A stretch of 59,693 nt of DNA, from contig NMRA01000300.1 of the NCBI GenBank assembly GCA_002633005.1, forward strand, positions 481,390-541,082, read 5' to 3'. This stretch comes from Phoronis australis (lineage: Eukaryota > Phoronida > Phoronidae). The first letter of the stretch is position 1; every line of letters starts with the position of its first letter. Positions 32,783 to 45,727 of this stretch are shown here, piece after piece. A program made the translations under genes and the position numbers. The notes beneath the pieces are model-generated. The model saw nothing but the letters and a program-made list of their open reading frames with translations. It was not told where the DNA came from and did not search any database.

Positions 32783-33360
32783 TTGTCATTTGTCAGGTGA
32801 GTGTGAACGGTGTGGCATTCTTCGAATTTTCGCTGACTCCGAAATACGTTTCCTCGAACACTAAGTGTTTTTTGTCGTCGTCTTTACAAATTCTCGCATC
32901 ATGAACATACCACAGTCTGTTGAGATGGCATTCGAGGAACAAAAGTACACCACTGGCACTCCAAATCCTCCATTCGCATGAACTGAGAGACATTGTTATC
33001 AGACTGCAATTTAATGCAAGGCATACGTATTGAAAAAATAAGTTAAAATCCTGCGGTATAACCATCATACTACCATGAAAACTCTGGTATATGTTGTCTA
33101 AATTTTTGAAATCATGTTGGGTTATCGACTGGCTTACTGCTAAATATGAAAAATGGAAAGGTTTTCACTTAGGTCGATAGAAAGAGTGTCCTGACCGGCA
33201 CTTTACGGCATCATGTGGACTGACAAACCAATCAAGAGCTTAAAGATATTTCAGTCATAATAAATAAGAAAACGGTTTCTTGAATTTTGAACTTAAAATT
33301 AAATCGCTTAAAAAATCTCAGCGTCTGGTAAAGTGGCAATATTTCTTTGCTTCTTGGCAG

Positions 33361-33440
33361 AATTAGTGTAGCTTAAACAATGGAGGACACACGTGAATGT
33401 TGTGAAGCTACTGAAATTTTTAATCGTATGTTTGTCGAAG
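33361..33440 (+). CDS. Predicted exon with start codon, unknown gene
   Basis: Preceded by a strong pyrimidine-rich acceptor (TTTCTTTGCTTCTTGGCAG) and followed by a near-perfect donor (GAAG/GTAAGTTCG). ATG at 33380 opens MEDTRECCEATEIFNRMFVE and leaves the exon in phase 1. It has the shape of a second exon with a short untranslated lead. No partner exon was identified in either direction and the peptide matches no family I know, so this is a splice-signal prediction only. Confidence 0.35.
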
Positions 33441-33952
33441 GTAAGTTCGTGAAACTTCTGTGGAACGAGATTAAGAAACTCGTTTTCTTAACTGCTTAAC
33501 ATGATTGATGTTATTTTCACATGTCATATTTTGGGTCAAGTTTGAGGCAACTAAGTCCATACTTTATTTATATATGCTCTAGAGATAAGACATCTCTTAT
33601 AGATTATAAACAATTTAAGTATTACATGCATAATTACTGAATGCTAAGAATTGTACAGCCTCATCAAATTGATTTTGGGAAGCCCTTATAACTTGCAACA
33701 ATCGTGACTTTATAAGTTAGATTATGTGTGAATTCGTGTGCGTGTGGGTATGTGTCGGTGCCTAAAACGATTTTCTTTGGTGCATTTGCTATTCACCTAT
33801 TTCACGAAAGTGCCATCTTCCCGCGCCATCTTTAAATACTGATCGAAAACGAGGCACACCGATAAAACCTCGTGAGTGATCATCAGTTGGCCATGGTGTA
33901 CTGTGCAGTGCCTGGACGTACCAATTCCAGTAATATCTCGTGGTATCCTTCC

Positions 33953-35710
33953 CAGGGATATACTTAGCCATTCGCCCAGTCGCCAATGCGAGTAAAAATG
34001 GTGCTGGGCGAGTAGAAGTTGACTTGCCGGTCGCCCGGTGGCGAGCAAATTTCAGAGCGCAAAAGCACTATATATCGTTTCCCAGATGAATATGAATAAT
34101 TTTCCTCCTCCTTGTGCTGTTTTTATCATGAATTTAAGGTTCAGTTTGGTCATCGTGTCGATGCTCCGGCAGTAAAAAAAAATCGGCGCAGTGCGACCCT
34201 ACCGATTCAGTACATGTCACCCGTTACGCGATTCGTCAAAAAAACACAGTGCCTGGTCGTGCACAAAGAATTTGTGGACTAGTCCGAAACGAAGAAAAGA
34301 GGGAGAAAGGTGGAAGACCGGTCCATGTGCTCATAGCAAATAAAATACCATATTTCTTGGAACTGATTTCTTATTGTAATGTACAATGTCATTTTAGCCA
34401 AAATTATTTTTATAACATTCGTCCTAATAAGCGCCCATGCCCCTATAAGCGTCCCCACTCGTTTTCAGACTTCGCTAAAATAAGCGCCCAGTCCATGAAT
34501 GTGTATATATCAGTGCGAAAAATGTCTTACCTCACAGTTCTAAAATTCTACAGTAAATGTATTCAATTTATCAATAATATCCGACAGTTCTGAAAAATCA
34601 TTGTGCGCGTAATTTCTAGTAGACCACGAGCCTCGCCGCTATGTCGGTATTTAGCCGTGGCTGTACACTTCAAACCATTCCGCAGTGCTTCAAAAAGAAC
34701 GCAAAAGATTTGCTGATCTTGCGCGGAGGAAAGTGTCACACTACATGGTCTGGCCCTGATCAGAACAGACGCAGCGTACTCAGGTCAACGGGATTGGTAT
34801 TGTATCTTTCCCGTACAGATCTTCTCCCACAACAGGAATCCAGATTGTTTTGTACACGAAAAATTATAAAAACCGCGAATCGAAACTTGGCCAAGAAGCG
34901 CGCGCTAGGGCCCACATATAACATGTGGGCCTGCTCAATGAGATAAATATACTACATTATACAGCTCATTGGGCCTGCTACTCTGGCAAATGAACACTGA
35001 TGACACGCACGCGCTCGCTCACTCGGTGCACACCAGCTGATTCACTTCATTACAAACGTCACGTGACAACAACTTATGTGTTCGTCCAGATTTTTCTCGT
35101 TGCGGGGTGCGATCTAGCGCAGATTTTGACTTAATCTGCGGTTAATCCCGACTCCGAGTGCACAGGAACTTAAGAATCTTAGGAAGGCTATTTGGGAGGA
35201 TTTCAGGTAATTTGAGTCGAAACTATTTTTACTCAAGAATTCAAGTTGTCCTATCGACGATCGCGAAGCAGCGACGCATCAATCGGCAAGTTTTCGCCCT
35301 GGGATTTCATCACATTTTTTTAAAAAGATCGTAATTTATCAACAGAGTTTGATAGCAATGCACCACAGTTTTGTAGCTAATCTGTCATAGGTTACACATA
35401 CGTCACAGCGCGTAAATTTGATGAATCCTAGCTTCCGATTTCACCCGTTTCGGAGACTAGGTTTTAACTGCCGTAGGCTACAAAAAGAGTCCCCCTGGGC
35501 GCTCATTAGAGCGAATACGGTAGCCCTAATAGATGGTGACATCAGTGCACGAAACGATGATTTTTATTTAAATTAGCAGCAAGTTTGTGGTGACTGGCGC
35601 CAACGGCCGGGTGACCGAACTTCGGGCTTGGTGAGCAGATTTTCTGGCTCCAGCAATCGCCCAGCTGGCGAGCACGGTTTTTCAAGACTAAAAGCCTGGG
35701 TATATCCCTG
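33953..35710. mobile_element. CAGGGATATAC inverted-repeat element (interrupted)
   Basis: Starts CAGGGATATACTTAGCCATT and ends with the reverse of CAGGGATATACCCAGGC; CTTCC lies on both sides (33948-33952 and 35712-35716). Both ends carry CGCCCAG..GGCGAGCA blocks. The middle is occupied by another element at 34413-35523; without it this would be about 650 bp. The CAGGG ends resemble hAT-type elements, which is a weak assignment. Confidence 0.55.
34413..35523. mobile_element. TATTCGCTCTAATAAGCG element (nested)
   Basis: One end is CATTCGTCCTAATAAGCGCC and the other, reversed, is CCGTATTCGCTCTAATGAGC, forming imperfect inverted ends of about 30 bp. A 101-codon plus frame (34641-34946) inside has no domain I recognise. 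Another partial copy lies at 9966-10190. Confidence 0.55.
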
Positions 35711-35723
35711 ACTTCCACACTTT

Positions 35724-36465
35724 TTCAAAAGAGGGAGAACTACTAAGGAATGGCTGAGGAGGGCAAAAGTCTAGTTGCCGTAAGTATTGGTATGTTTTTT
35801 GGAGATCGATTCAACATCAGACAACTTGATTTTTGGTAACGTTGATAAGTTTTTTGACCACAACACCTTGCAGGACGATGCCATGTTTGTCAAGGCGCCT
35901 CGTTTTCGATCAACACGACAGCAGCGCCCCGCGTTCGTGAAAGAGGTGAATAATTTTGAGATAAAAGTTATGAGAAAAAACATACGACCACATGCTACTC
36001 AATAAAATAATTTTTAGCCCTGGACAAAATTCATGTAAGTGCATATTGCCGTGGAGAAGGGAAACCATCCGTACCGGAAAGTCGGCTAATCGGTTCCCAA
36101 ATTTGGTTCCGACAATTGAAAGCTGGAGGACATGTTCAAGCAAACATTCGGGGAGCCTCTAATTGTGGCTAATGCGTTTCAGTTAATCATACGTCTATTG
36201 ACACAAGAGCCTGTGACCAGGCTGTGAGATTCGACTAGTGGCCGGGGTAAATCTGATCATGTAAAATTACAAAAATATTCGAAGCCGGGTTATACAGAAA
36301 TTAGACAATAACTACTGACCATACAGAATTTTGATAAAACCTCAATATGGTCAAATCTGCTGCATAGTTTGACCACGAGAACACATGAATTTGTTGTGAA
36401 TATTTGAATGCCGTACAATTCATATGTTGAACAACTGAAGCGATAAGAAAGACAGGCCGGGAAAA
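35724..36465. other. No gene seen
   Basis: Short frames on both strands without domain features. Confidence 0.4.
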
Positions 36466-36469
36466 AAGC

Positions 36470-36850
36470 CCTTAGCGTCAGGTAGCCCTGCACAAAAGAA
36501 TTTGTCGGTCGGTTTAAATTGAGGCAAAAGGGGTGTAAGATAAGATGAGTACACATGCTCACTCAAATATATTAAACAAGTGAAATTATATATACCATTA
36601 AACTTTACTCGAGATTCAAATGGAAAATTGACGAACTTCGCCAAAGAAATTGCCTCATGATCTATTCGCGGAGCGTGCATTTGTAACTGTTGCTCTCACT
36701 TTTCGACGAAATCCGCGTTGGACTTTTCAAAGAAATTGCCTCAGGATCTATTCGGCGGTATACTTTGTTTGACGGGTTTCAAATTGCCTTTGTTATTTCA
36801 CGATCACATCTGACGTTCCCTCCAGATGTCCTTTATTTGACTTTATTTGA
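36470..36850 (+). repeat. Leader cassette copy D (partial)
   Basis: Matches copies B, C and E: GTAGCCCTGCACAAAAGAAT, a TATA-like TGTAAGATAAG, GCTCACTC, TTTACTCGAGATTCAAATGG and a GGCGGTATA motif. The donor-containing part is not clearly conserved. Confidence 0.6.
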
Positions 36851-37900
36851 ACATGAGGCCACCGGCCTCACAATTGTAAAGACAAACCTAATACATGCGT
36901 ACATAGCCATTAAACACTCAATATTTGCTTTGCGCTGAAATATTTCAGTGTTTGCTGTCCTCGAGTTAAAAAGAGACCAGATATCGCTAACGTGACAGCG
37001 TGGTATAAACTGTTGGTATTTTAGAATGTAACGTGCAATCTCTTCAGTCTCAATCTCTAGCTCCCGGATTACAAACGTTACAGACTCCATTTCTTAAACT
37101 GTTTTCAATTTCTAATGTGGTGTGAGTTAAACATCTAATGTTCGCTGTATTTAATATTTGCTGCAGAGTTACCTCCGCACATTACGTCGCACAAGACAAC
37201 TCAACCTTAACTCCCCGCTCTGTAACATTCGCACTTATTTTCTACATCCAACAGGTAACATCTCCCAGCCTTTGTTTGAATTCCGACAAAAATATTGTTC
37301 ATCACCGACTCTCTGGTTCAACCATACATCTCACAAAATCTGTTCTATACAAATCATTTTAGTACAGGTACACAGCATATGCCCTTCATATAACATCAAA
37401 AACATTGTTTTGGAAGAATATTATGTTGCATTTCAGTTCAATTTTTTTCAAATATTTTATAGTCCTACGCATATAAGACACAAATAAATCGTGACGGCCA
37501 CAGTCTCCCTTTGCCATGGCAATGGTCGGCTTAATATCACTAGACAGTAGCCATTTACAAAATTTTGTATGAACATTTTCATTTCATGCGGCAAGTATCC
37601 TACATTTCTGCTTCATAAAATAAAATGAGTGTTGTAATTGTGTCAAACAATTCAATATTCTACAAATACACACTGATCACTGACAAATTCCACAGCAAAC
37701 CTGGGTCACTCGTCAGGCAATTAGGAAATGAGCACAATCTGGACGGTCTAACCGGCACAACTTCATACACCCACGTGTCGCAGCACTTTGGTCCGAGGCC
37801 GAGGGCCTGGCATTGCTCGATCGCTCTAGGATCATGATGGCAGCAGTTTGCTCGTTTTCTTTATAAAATTTACAAATACACTTACAAGGTGGCGTGTCCC
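36851..37900. other. No gene seen
   Basis: Nothing recognised before the THAP fragment. Confidence 0.4.
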
Positions 37901-37903
37901 TCA

Positions 37904-38130
37904 TCATAACGCTGCTTTTGTGTTTGCATGGTCGAAACACGATTCCTTTAAATGTACCAAACCAAGTGTGTCTCCCGACTGAATGGCATGTTCCACGCTG
38001 ACATCCCACACTCTCGTGCGGCGCACTAACCGATGCCATTTCTGTGCAACTTTCACCAATTTAGGAAATTTGAACACAGAAGTCTTCTCGGTCAAGCTGC
38101 TGTTGCTACAACCACCACAAACGCTCGTTT
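37904..38130 (-). pseudogene. THAP zinc-finger domain fragment
   Basis: The minus frame opens with VCGGCSNSSLTEKTSVFKFP, then KVAQKWHRLVRRTRVWD, and reaches ESCFDHANTK. This gives all four candidate zinc ligands (C-x2-C and, about 65 residues later, C-x2-H) plus the FKFP and KWH core. The Cys-to-Cys spacing is somewhat longer than usual for THAP. No ATG precedes the Cys pair in this frame, so it is an internal exon or a decayed copy. After the domain the frame runs into low-complexity sequence and stops; a second open frame overlaps it (37713-38039). Confidence 0.6.
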
Positions 38131-38139
38131 TTATGCCTA

Positions 38140-38615
38140 AACACTGTCAAACGTATTTTTGACGAGGTGAAACCCTCTTATTCGGTGACCGGATTTAGCT
38201 TGATTAACGTCGGTTTAAAATGCACGGTACCAATGGGGAGTATGGTAACCTCCAGATACCCATGGGCTACGTATTTCCTAATCTAAGTAGATAGCTTGAA
38301 AGCGTTCAGGCTGTATTTTCCTCTTCTTTTGGGACATGAAAACCAATGAATACCATTAAACTTGACTAGAAAAGTGAAAATTAGACAATGCCGGTTTTTG
38401 TATTTCCAAAATTGGTCAAATGCTAGCGATTAGCGATTTTGAATAGAACAGTACAAGCCTAGTTGAGTTATGCATTGGAAAGTTCCCAGCATGACTTGTC
38501 ATCTCATTTGCTGCATCAGTAACTCACAATAGAAGCCGAGCCTGAAAGAATGTGGATAAACCGGTTGTGATGATACGACAAGACTACAGACGGCTGCGGA
38601 CCAATGAGAAGGCTG
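38140..38615. other. No gene seen
   Basis: No domain or repeat recognised. Confidence 0.4.
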
Positions 38616-38619
38616 GGAA

Positions 38620-39300
38620 AGCGTCATGTAGCCTTGTACAAAGGAGTGGGTGGACCCGTCGTAAATGAGAAAAAAGGGGACCGGTGCATAAAAAGAGGAG
38701 TCCACTTGCTTACTTTTATGTATTTAATTAGTGAAATACCACGTATACCATGGTGTATACTAGAGGTAAGTTTTAACAGAGTCGAAATAAGCCCGGTGTG
38801 CCCGTCACCACTAAATTTTCCCGAGATTCAAATCAAAAATTGACTAATTGCGCGACTTGCTTTCACTTTTTCGAAGAAATCAGTGGATGACGCGAACACT
38901 AGATTAATGTTTTCGAAGAAATTGCCACGTGGTAGATTTGGCGGTATAAATTGATTGAAGAGCTTTAAGTTGGTTCAGTCGTTTGCTGATCATCGTCATT
39001 TCACTGTGTTTCTGTGTCACAGGTGTCTTTCTATCCATGGAGCATGCGACTGTAGTCGACGCACAACAGAGATAAACGCTTACTCTTGAGTTCATCGTGT
39101 AAGTAGTTCGCTTTGAAATATTTTAGTGTTAAAGCTACATTGCAATGTTCGGCTGTCTAAAAGCCACGAAAGCTGAATTACTGACCGTTTCCGATATTTT
39201 AACATCTCTCACCATGATAGGGTTCCTTCCATCTCGTTAACCCCCCNGACTCAAGTCACCAGCGATTTGTCCATATGCCGTTTTCGAACTTACAGTTTTA
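38620..39300 (+). repeat. Leader cassette copy E
   Basis: Contains CCTTGTACAAAGGAGT, the TATA-like GCATAAAAAG near 38686, GCTTACTT, CATGGTGTATACTAGAGG, GTCGAAATAAGC, CGAGATTCAAAT, TTGCCACGTGG and a conserved donor CATCGTGTAAGTAG near 39098. It provides the second transposon-free version of the site into which the 2022-2338 element inserted. Confidence 0.65.
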
Positions 39301-42255
39301 GTTGATGCAACGTGCCCGTATTTTGAGAACGAGTTTGATGCCTGTTATTCAGTGAAGAAAGATGGTTCTTAAAATTCGGGCACGTTATATCAGACCATTA
39401 TCCACAATTGGTCACAGTAACAGTGAAATATTGAAGTTCAAGTACCAACTCAATGTGCTTTGAGTGAAAGTCGTCGCCACACTCCCGTTTTTCCCTCCAT
39501 CTGTGGTCTCAAGCTATGCCATTAGTTTTCCGAAATCATCGTTCTATAGGTTACGTAATGAACCTCAATTTCGGATACCTAGGGGACATAGAAAGAAATA
39601 ACCCCGATCACTCTCTAGCGGGGCCAAGAGACATGTGAGGAAGTGTAATTTTAAAAATCTTGACGAGTCGAAATTGATTCAATCATCGGATCCCACTCTT
39701 AGACGGAAACATGACATGAAAGGAATGACGTAAAATTTCACAACACAGTAAAAGAATGATATTTGATTCTGTAAACGGGAACACCTCCAAGGACATTACA
39801 GGTTATTCAAATGTCTTGTCCCTGGTATTTATGACTTTAAAAAAGATTCCCATCATGTGAATATTGCAATACGCTTTAGAAAATGGTATTTCCGATGAAC
39901 AAAAGCGCTAAATTTACTAATTTGATCCGAATACGGTTGATTATATGTGGGAGGGGTCTAAGGATATTCACACGAAGTTTGATAAATTTAAACACCTTTT
40001 GTTAGCAAACGTAAACAGATGAGAGACCGACTTACGTGGACTAGCTGATATTTTGAGCATAGAATCAAACAAGACCAATGAAAATAGTTTATTTGGGTCT
40101 AGTCTATTTTTTCTGAAGTCTAATGCAGTGATGCGGTAATTTTAGATGATCTAATTTTCGCATGATCCCTGGACCCAGCTGGAATAGCTTTGGGTCCAAT
40201 ATTCAGCCCGTCGCCACGTGATGCCAGCTAAAATGAATTGTGATCTGTCTGTTTACCCAGCGATATATGGTGCCACCTATGAGGAGTTGGCTTCAATATG
40301 AAGGGGACGGGACCACATACATTTTTATCTTTGTGTCAAAAATGCATCATAATAAATGTCCTTCATTTCGCCAACCCACTGTCTCCTTTCCAGCGCTGGA
40401 AACTAGCTTGAGGCTCACGTTGATTTATCGGCAGGGCAATGGCGCTATTCGGAGAATTCTACTCGCGGTGTCGCTGCTGTACTAGTGGTCATTGAATTGC
40501 GCATGCGTCGCTGTCTGCATGTTAACAGCTGGTAAAAAGACGGATTGTTATCAAAATACGTCGTCGCGCAAAGCCTTATTGCTATTTTCTCTGGTGCAAG
40601 TTTTCGACAGGTGGTCACAACTTACCAAAAGACCTAAGGTTACTACATTCGCAGAGCATTGCGGTCAAAAGGGTCAACCAACTGACAAAAAGTATGTGGA
40701 TGCCGAAGCCCCTTTGGGAGACTACATAACGTAACTTCGTAAGTTTTTAGCAATGAAGTTTCTATTGACATCGTTCGGTGATGTTATCCCCACCAGTTAC
40801 CCCACTGAATAGCGGGTTATGGAACTAAGTGTATCTTTTCGGAAACTCACCGGATGCCGGGTAGGCTAGCTAGCAGCAAATATTCACATATTGTCCTCCA
40901 GGGGTGGGAATGCCCCCAATATAAGAGGTGTATGGTACGTGACGCTCAGAAGTCAAGGATGGCTTTTTCACAGCAGTTTCTCTTCAAAGCTATGTTATGT
41001 CCAATAAAATTCTCTAGACGAGTGAGTTTCCTTATTTTATGGCGGACTCCAACCCCAGGACTACCAGATTAGTTACTGAATTAACCGATAAATAAGCTAT
41101 TCAGTAAACGTCATAACATTGCATTGGAATAAAAATTGACACCTAGGATGAATTTTACTTGTTGAGGTCAGATGCACGTTTTAGGTGTCGTGAAAAATAC
41201 ACATTATTAAATCCCCTTTAGCCTGTTTCACATAGTTTAATTCAGATCTTAAATAAGACTTGGGTACAAAGATTATTAGTTTCTACATTCAAACATGAAG
41301 ATGAAACGTCAAGTATGTTCTGCCTTACTAAAGTAGTTTTGTCTTGTGTTTTCTTTCATAATTTGTTAATATTTCTCAAACTATTCTGTTACAGGTGAGA
41401 GAAAACGACTGAAACCAGCCTCCTGACCGCCTATTTTACCTTTGGACAAAGTGAAAAGCAATGCTTCAGCATTAACCTGAGAGCATTGAACCTAATTCAG
41501 AAATTCATCCCTTGATATGCCTGATTTTGGACTCCATTGCTTGGGAAAATTACAATTGTTTTTAGCAATGTTGTTTCTTTATATACTTTTCTTGCATGTG
41601 GAACTTTTGATGTGGACAAGTTAACACAAAACTTAAAATTGTCCAAAGGCCTTCTTAAGAAAGCTCTAAAATAATTAAACACACAAACAAATCAAATGCA
41701 AACAAAGGGGATACTTCATTTTGATCGCTGCACATTTCTAGAGGTCAACACTGAGGAAAACGACATTCGCAAGCGTAATCGCTAATCATTTCAGCTTTAA
41801 AAAGAATAAGCACAACTGCACTGTGTGGGGCTTTAAAACTAAGGAAATATTGTGGTTTCAATAATTAGTGACAACCTTGCATGTTGATGAAAATTTTATT
41901 CGATCATCAAAGTGTAACATTAACTGGCTTTCTACTGACAATAAGACCATCCATGCAGTCACTCAATGTCATTTCCTCATAATGTGTACCAAATTGAAAA
42001 GTTTTTACCATTAGTATAAAGCCTTTCTTCTGAATGGAAAAGTTAATGTCACTCAGTGAGAAATAACAGGTTTTATACTAGATGCTTTTGGTTTTCATTT
42101 CACAGAGATCTAGTTTCAATAGCCCAAGCACTTGTGAAAAGGTCCAGCTTCGGCATGTGGCTTTTCTCCAGGTGACCTCATTCAGCCTCAATTAGATCAT
42201 TGAAGGTAAACACAACAGCATATCACTTGACTCGTTTTGTTCCCAAAATCTGACA
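39301..42255. other. No gene seen
   Basis: Almost 3 kb of AT-rich DNA with only short frames. None has a domain, and no repeat from elsewhere in the window was recognised. Confidence 0.45.
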
Positions 42256-42350
42256 CCATGTATTTAAGGAGCTCGCGAAATCGAGGCTGTTAATCTATCA
42301 CCACTAGTACACGCGCGCCCTCTAGTTAATGTGAATTTTCCGAATAGCCT
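42256..42350. repeat. Short dispersed repeat, copy 2
   Basis: Matches 171-262 in the same orientation (GAAATCGAGGCTGTTAATCT, CACTAGTACACGC). Confidence 0.75.
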
Positions 42351-42479
42351 CGTTGTCTTCTATCAAAATACTATATAATGTTACTGAAACAATGTTCATG
42401 GTGTTTACTTTGTAACAGCTGCGTCTAATATGTATCGATGAAAGCAATTTTTTTTAACATTTATTAAGTAGCGTGAGAC

Positions 42480-44660
42480 ATTTACTAAATTTAAAGGGAA
42501 TATACACATTCATACACTCATTCACTCCGGGGGCCTAAATCTTAGTTGTAACCTCAGTCAACGAAACAAAAGAACCATAGGAGACCATCTCTTATGAAAT
42601 TCCAAAAGTTCACAATGTTTGGCAAAAATGTATTTTTCAATTTTGAAGTATTCATATATCTCTGCCTTGAGATGTTCAATACAGGGCAAGCGTTTTTCTA
42701 ACCTACGACGAAAAAAATTATATTTACCCAATATCAATACTAGATTTATTACTTTTGATTCAGAATGCTTACCAAAAAGGATATCGATGATGGCAGGATT
42801 TAAGGTTGTATTTACTTTTTGGTCGATCCATCGAAATAATGCCAATGGAGAAAAGTGTTTGTACTTAAAATTCTATGGGTCAATCTAATTTGAAACCATT
42901 CTAATTTCGTATCAGATGTGAAGTCTACAGAGCAACATTAGGTTTTTCTCCACCATTCATCAGATAATTGCAAATTCAACAATCTCCCATTTTAACTCAA
43001 ATTTTGGTTTTCTATATAGCTGATAAACTAAAGTATCATAGATAAATTTATTTGGCTTTTGGCAAAAAAGGGTGTTAGAGAATACCTGTGAAAAATTAGG
43101 TAAAGTAACTTGAAAGATGTGACCTTTACTATCTTTTAGATATGATCGTAATATACTCCTAAGACCAAGGTATTCAGTGAAGGGTGGAGAAAAATCATGT
43201 ACGTTACAGAAAGTTTCATAATTCATAAACGTCCCATTAGGGTCTAAAAAGTCATAAATAAATACAATATTTTTCTCATACCACCTTCTATAGTATAAAT
43301 TCTTTTACCTGCCAAAATATTAGAGTTGTACCACAAAGGTTCATTTATAATAATTTCTCTTTTTATAGGAAATTTACTCAAAAATTCTTTAATGTAAGAG
43401 AATATCTCTTTCTAGAACAAATTTGAAATATTTTTGGACCAGATCTCATAAAATGTTGTGCCAAAGCACAGGTAGTTACGATGGGTATTAAAAAAGTTAT
43501 TTCGCGACAAAATATCCATCCACAACTCTTCACTACATGAATTTATTTTACGAAACCATGAAACCTTTAAAGATTTGATGAAAGAGCTAATGTGTATCAG
43601 TTTACAGCCTCCATGCGTGAAAGTTTGACCGATTTTATTGTTTTTACCATCCTGTACAAAATTATAGAAAAGTTTTTCTAGTCTTTGAATCGTTTCCTGT
43701 AACGGGGAAGGTAATGCAATAAACAAATGAGTTAGCTTGGAAATCATAAATGATTTAATTACAGTTATTTTTCCCACGGGAATCAAAATTCTTTTGGCCC
43801 ACGTCCTGAGACCACCTTCAATTTCACTGATCTTTTCTTCATAATTTAATGTGGTTGTTTCAGGCAGCTCAACACCAAATTTAATACCAAGTGTGGTGAA
43901 ATATTTTTTCTCCAAAGTAGCTCTCTCTCAGAGCATAACCTTATGTCACTGTATTTCGTAGACCCTATCCATACACATTCGGTTTTCTTCTAAATTAGGT
44001 TTTAGTCCAGAGAACTTGAAAAATTGGTCTAAAAGATTCAGGGTTTCATTCAGAGAGTCGCTAGACCCATTAAGAGTTAAGACTGTATCATCGGCATACT
44101 GCATTATTTTATGAGATCTGCTCCCAATAGAAATGCCTTTAATTTTCGAATTCTGACGGACCATAATTGCCATGACCTTCTCGCACAGTATGAAGAGATA
44201 TGGAGAAATCGGATACCCCTGTCGACACCCGCGCCCAATCGCAAAATATTCTGACGTGAAATTATGTTGTATAACAGAAAGACGTGAACCCTCATTTAGA
44301 AGATGAATCCAATCAATAAAATTTTCGCTACAATTAAAGAATTTGAGAACTCTATAAATGAAATTCCACAAAATAGAATCAAAAGCCTTCTCAAAGTCAA
44401 CAAGTACTAAAAGGCCTGGACTGTTAATTTCTTCTGCATAATGGATCAAATCATAAGTATTCCTAGTGTTTTCCCCTATATGTCTACCCTTGATAAAACC
44501 CCTTTGATTTTCATGAACTAATGAAGTAATTATCAGTTTCAATCTCTGCGCGAGACAACCTGACAAAATCTTATAACTGGTATTGAGTAATGAGATAGGA
44601 CGCCAGTTTGTCAGGTACTCTGAAAACAAAAGTTGGGTAAATTGAGAAATTAACTCCAGG
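42480..44660 (-). pseudogene. L1-like LINE ORF2 remnant with reverse transcriptase
   Basis: Minus-strand frames in order. 44629-43946 holds reverse transcriptase motifs NWRPISLLN, HENQRGFIKGRHIGEN, VDFEKAFDS, GCRQGYPISPYLFILC and the catalytic QYADDT. 43915-43412 has the thumb-like KITVIKSFMISKLTHLFIAL. Next come PLWYNSNIL and the 43226-42960 and 42845-42558 frames, the latter with the terminal LGKYNFFRRR..P.IEHLKAEI region. At least three frameshifts or stops separate them, and the first frame has no ATG, so the copy is dead and 5' truncated: no endonuclease or ORF1 is seen. The usual D of RQGDPISPYLF is Y here. The architecture fits the L1/Tx1 group. It is homologous in its C-terminal part to the 31 kb fragment. 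Confidence 0.85.
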
Positions 44661-45419
44661 CTTTTATAATGTACAATTGCTTCACCGTATTTGACGTAAA
44701 GTAATTATGAAAATAATTTCAAAAAGTGTTATTAGACACCTACTCACTACAGTCCTTGCTTTTCATTAGTAGACTAATTTTCTTAATCTTTACTTTTGTT
44801 AAGAAATATGACAAAATAAAATTTCACTTGTCAGCCTCAGTGTGGGCCAAATAATAGAATAATTACCGTAAGCTCGTTTTGAATAGACTATATGCCTATG
44901 TTGCCTTTGCAATTTGTATGGACTGTTAAGCCATTCATCTAAAGAGTATAACGAGAAAATTATTTAAAAGTTTGTATCACGGGACTGCCTTGTCAAAACA
45001 TTATATCTCGGCCAAACATTGCTAAATCATGTTCACTAAACTGGCTATTGGTCTCAAGCGACATGAGTCTTAATCAAAAGTCGCAAATTAGACATTTGGT
45101 TCGAAATTTCTTGAGGTGAAACAATTGTTTTATTATCATTTTTTCCTCTGTGAAGATATTCTGGAAAGTATTGAAGAGGATTTTACTTTGTTCGAGTAAT
45201 TTAATTCTAAGGTTTACCATCCTGGCAGTTGCATCAAATTCGTTCTCAAAACGCATTGTGTTGACTGATATCTTGGTGAAACCGGCTAGGGTCGGACGGA
45301 AACGGGTGCGATATCTCAAGAAAAAAGCTGTGGATTTTCTGTATTTTTTGCAGCGACGTGTATTTGAGGCGTCTGTAGTCGTCTGTAGAGTCTCGTGACC
45401 TTGACATGAATTCTACGGT
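44661..45419. other. No clear gene; 5' edge of the tandem array
   Basis: A pyrimidine-rich TATTTTTTGCAG near 45353 and an 82-codon plus frame (45150-45398) are present, but neither is supported by a repeat copy or a domain. Confidence 0.35.
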
Positions 45420-45583
45420 CACAGTGAGAAAACATTGACGCAACATCTCAAACGCCCAAACCAAGTCGACAACTAAATTGTAGGCCGTCAGCATGACGAA
45501 AATGCTAAAACGTCCCCTAACATGCTGGAGCTTGCTTGTGAACATGAAGCCGAATCTCTGTAATGCGTATTCATCATTTGCAG

Positions 45584-45727
45584 TCTCCGATAAGTCACAA
45601 GAAAAAAGAAATAGAAGCATGTCCTTCGAGCTGTGAGGAACAAAAAAGCAATCGGCAGCAAATAACAGCAAAGACGATGTCAAATCTAGAGTCTGAATTT
45701 AGCCAGATCACACTTGAAAGCCAGGAG
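45584..45727 (+). CDS. Candidate cassette exon 1 (phase 0-0)
   Basis: Acceptor TTCATCATTTGCAG, 144 nt (48 codons) open, donor GAG/GTAGGTGC. The peptide starts SPISHKKKEIEACPSSCEEQ and ends FSQITLESQE: hydrophilic, Ser/Glu/Gln-rich, with no fold I recognise. The segment at 55212-55328 is homologous to both ends of this peptide (PMSHKTEETAAGPSSREKKA, then AMQNLETQEFVKITLS). Upstream intron sequence is shared with the units at 46.7, 53.6 and 57.3 kb. Confidence 0.45.

Noticed and set aside
34641-34946. Transposase of the nested element
   Set aside because: No catalytic motif or family resemblance; only 101 codons.
45246-45683. 145-codon minus-strand frame
   Set aside because: Antisense to candidate cassette exon 1 and its intron; no start context or domain, and not kept in the other units.
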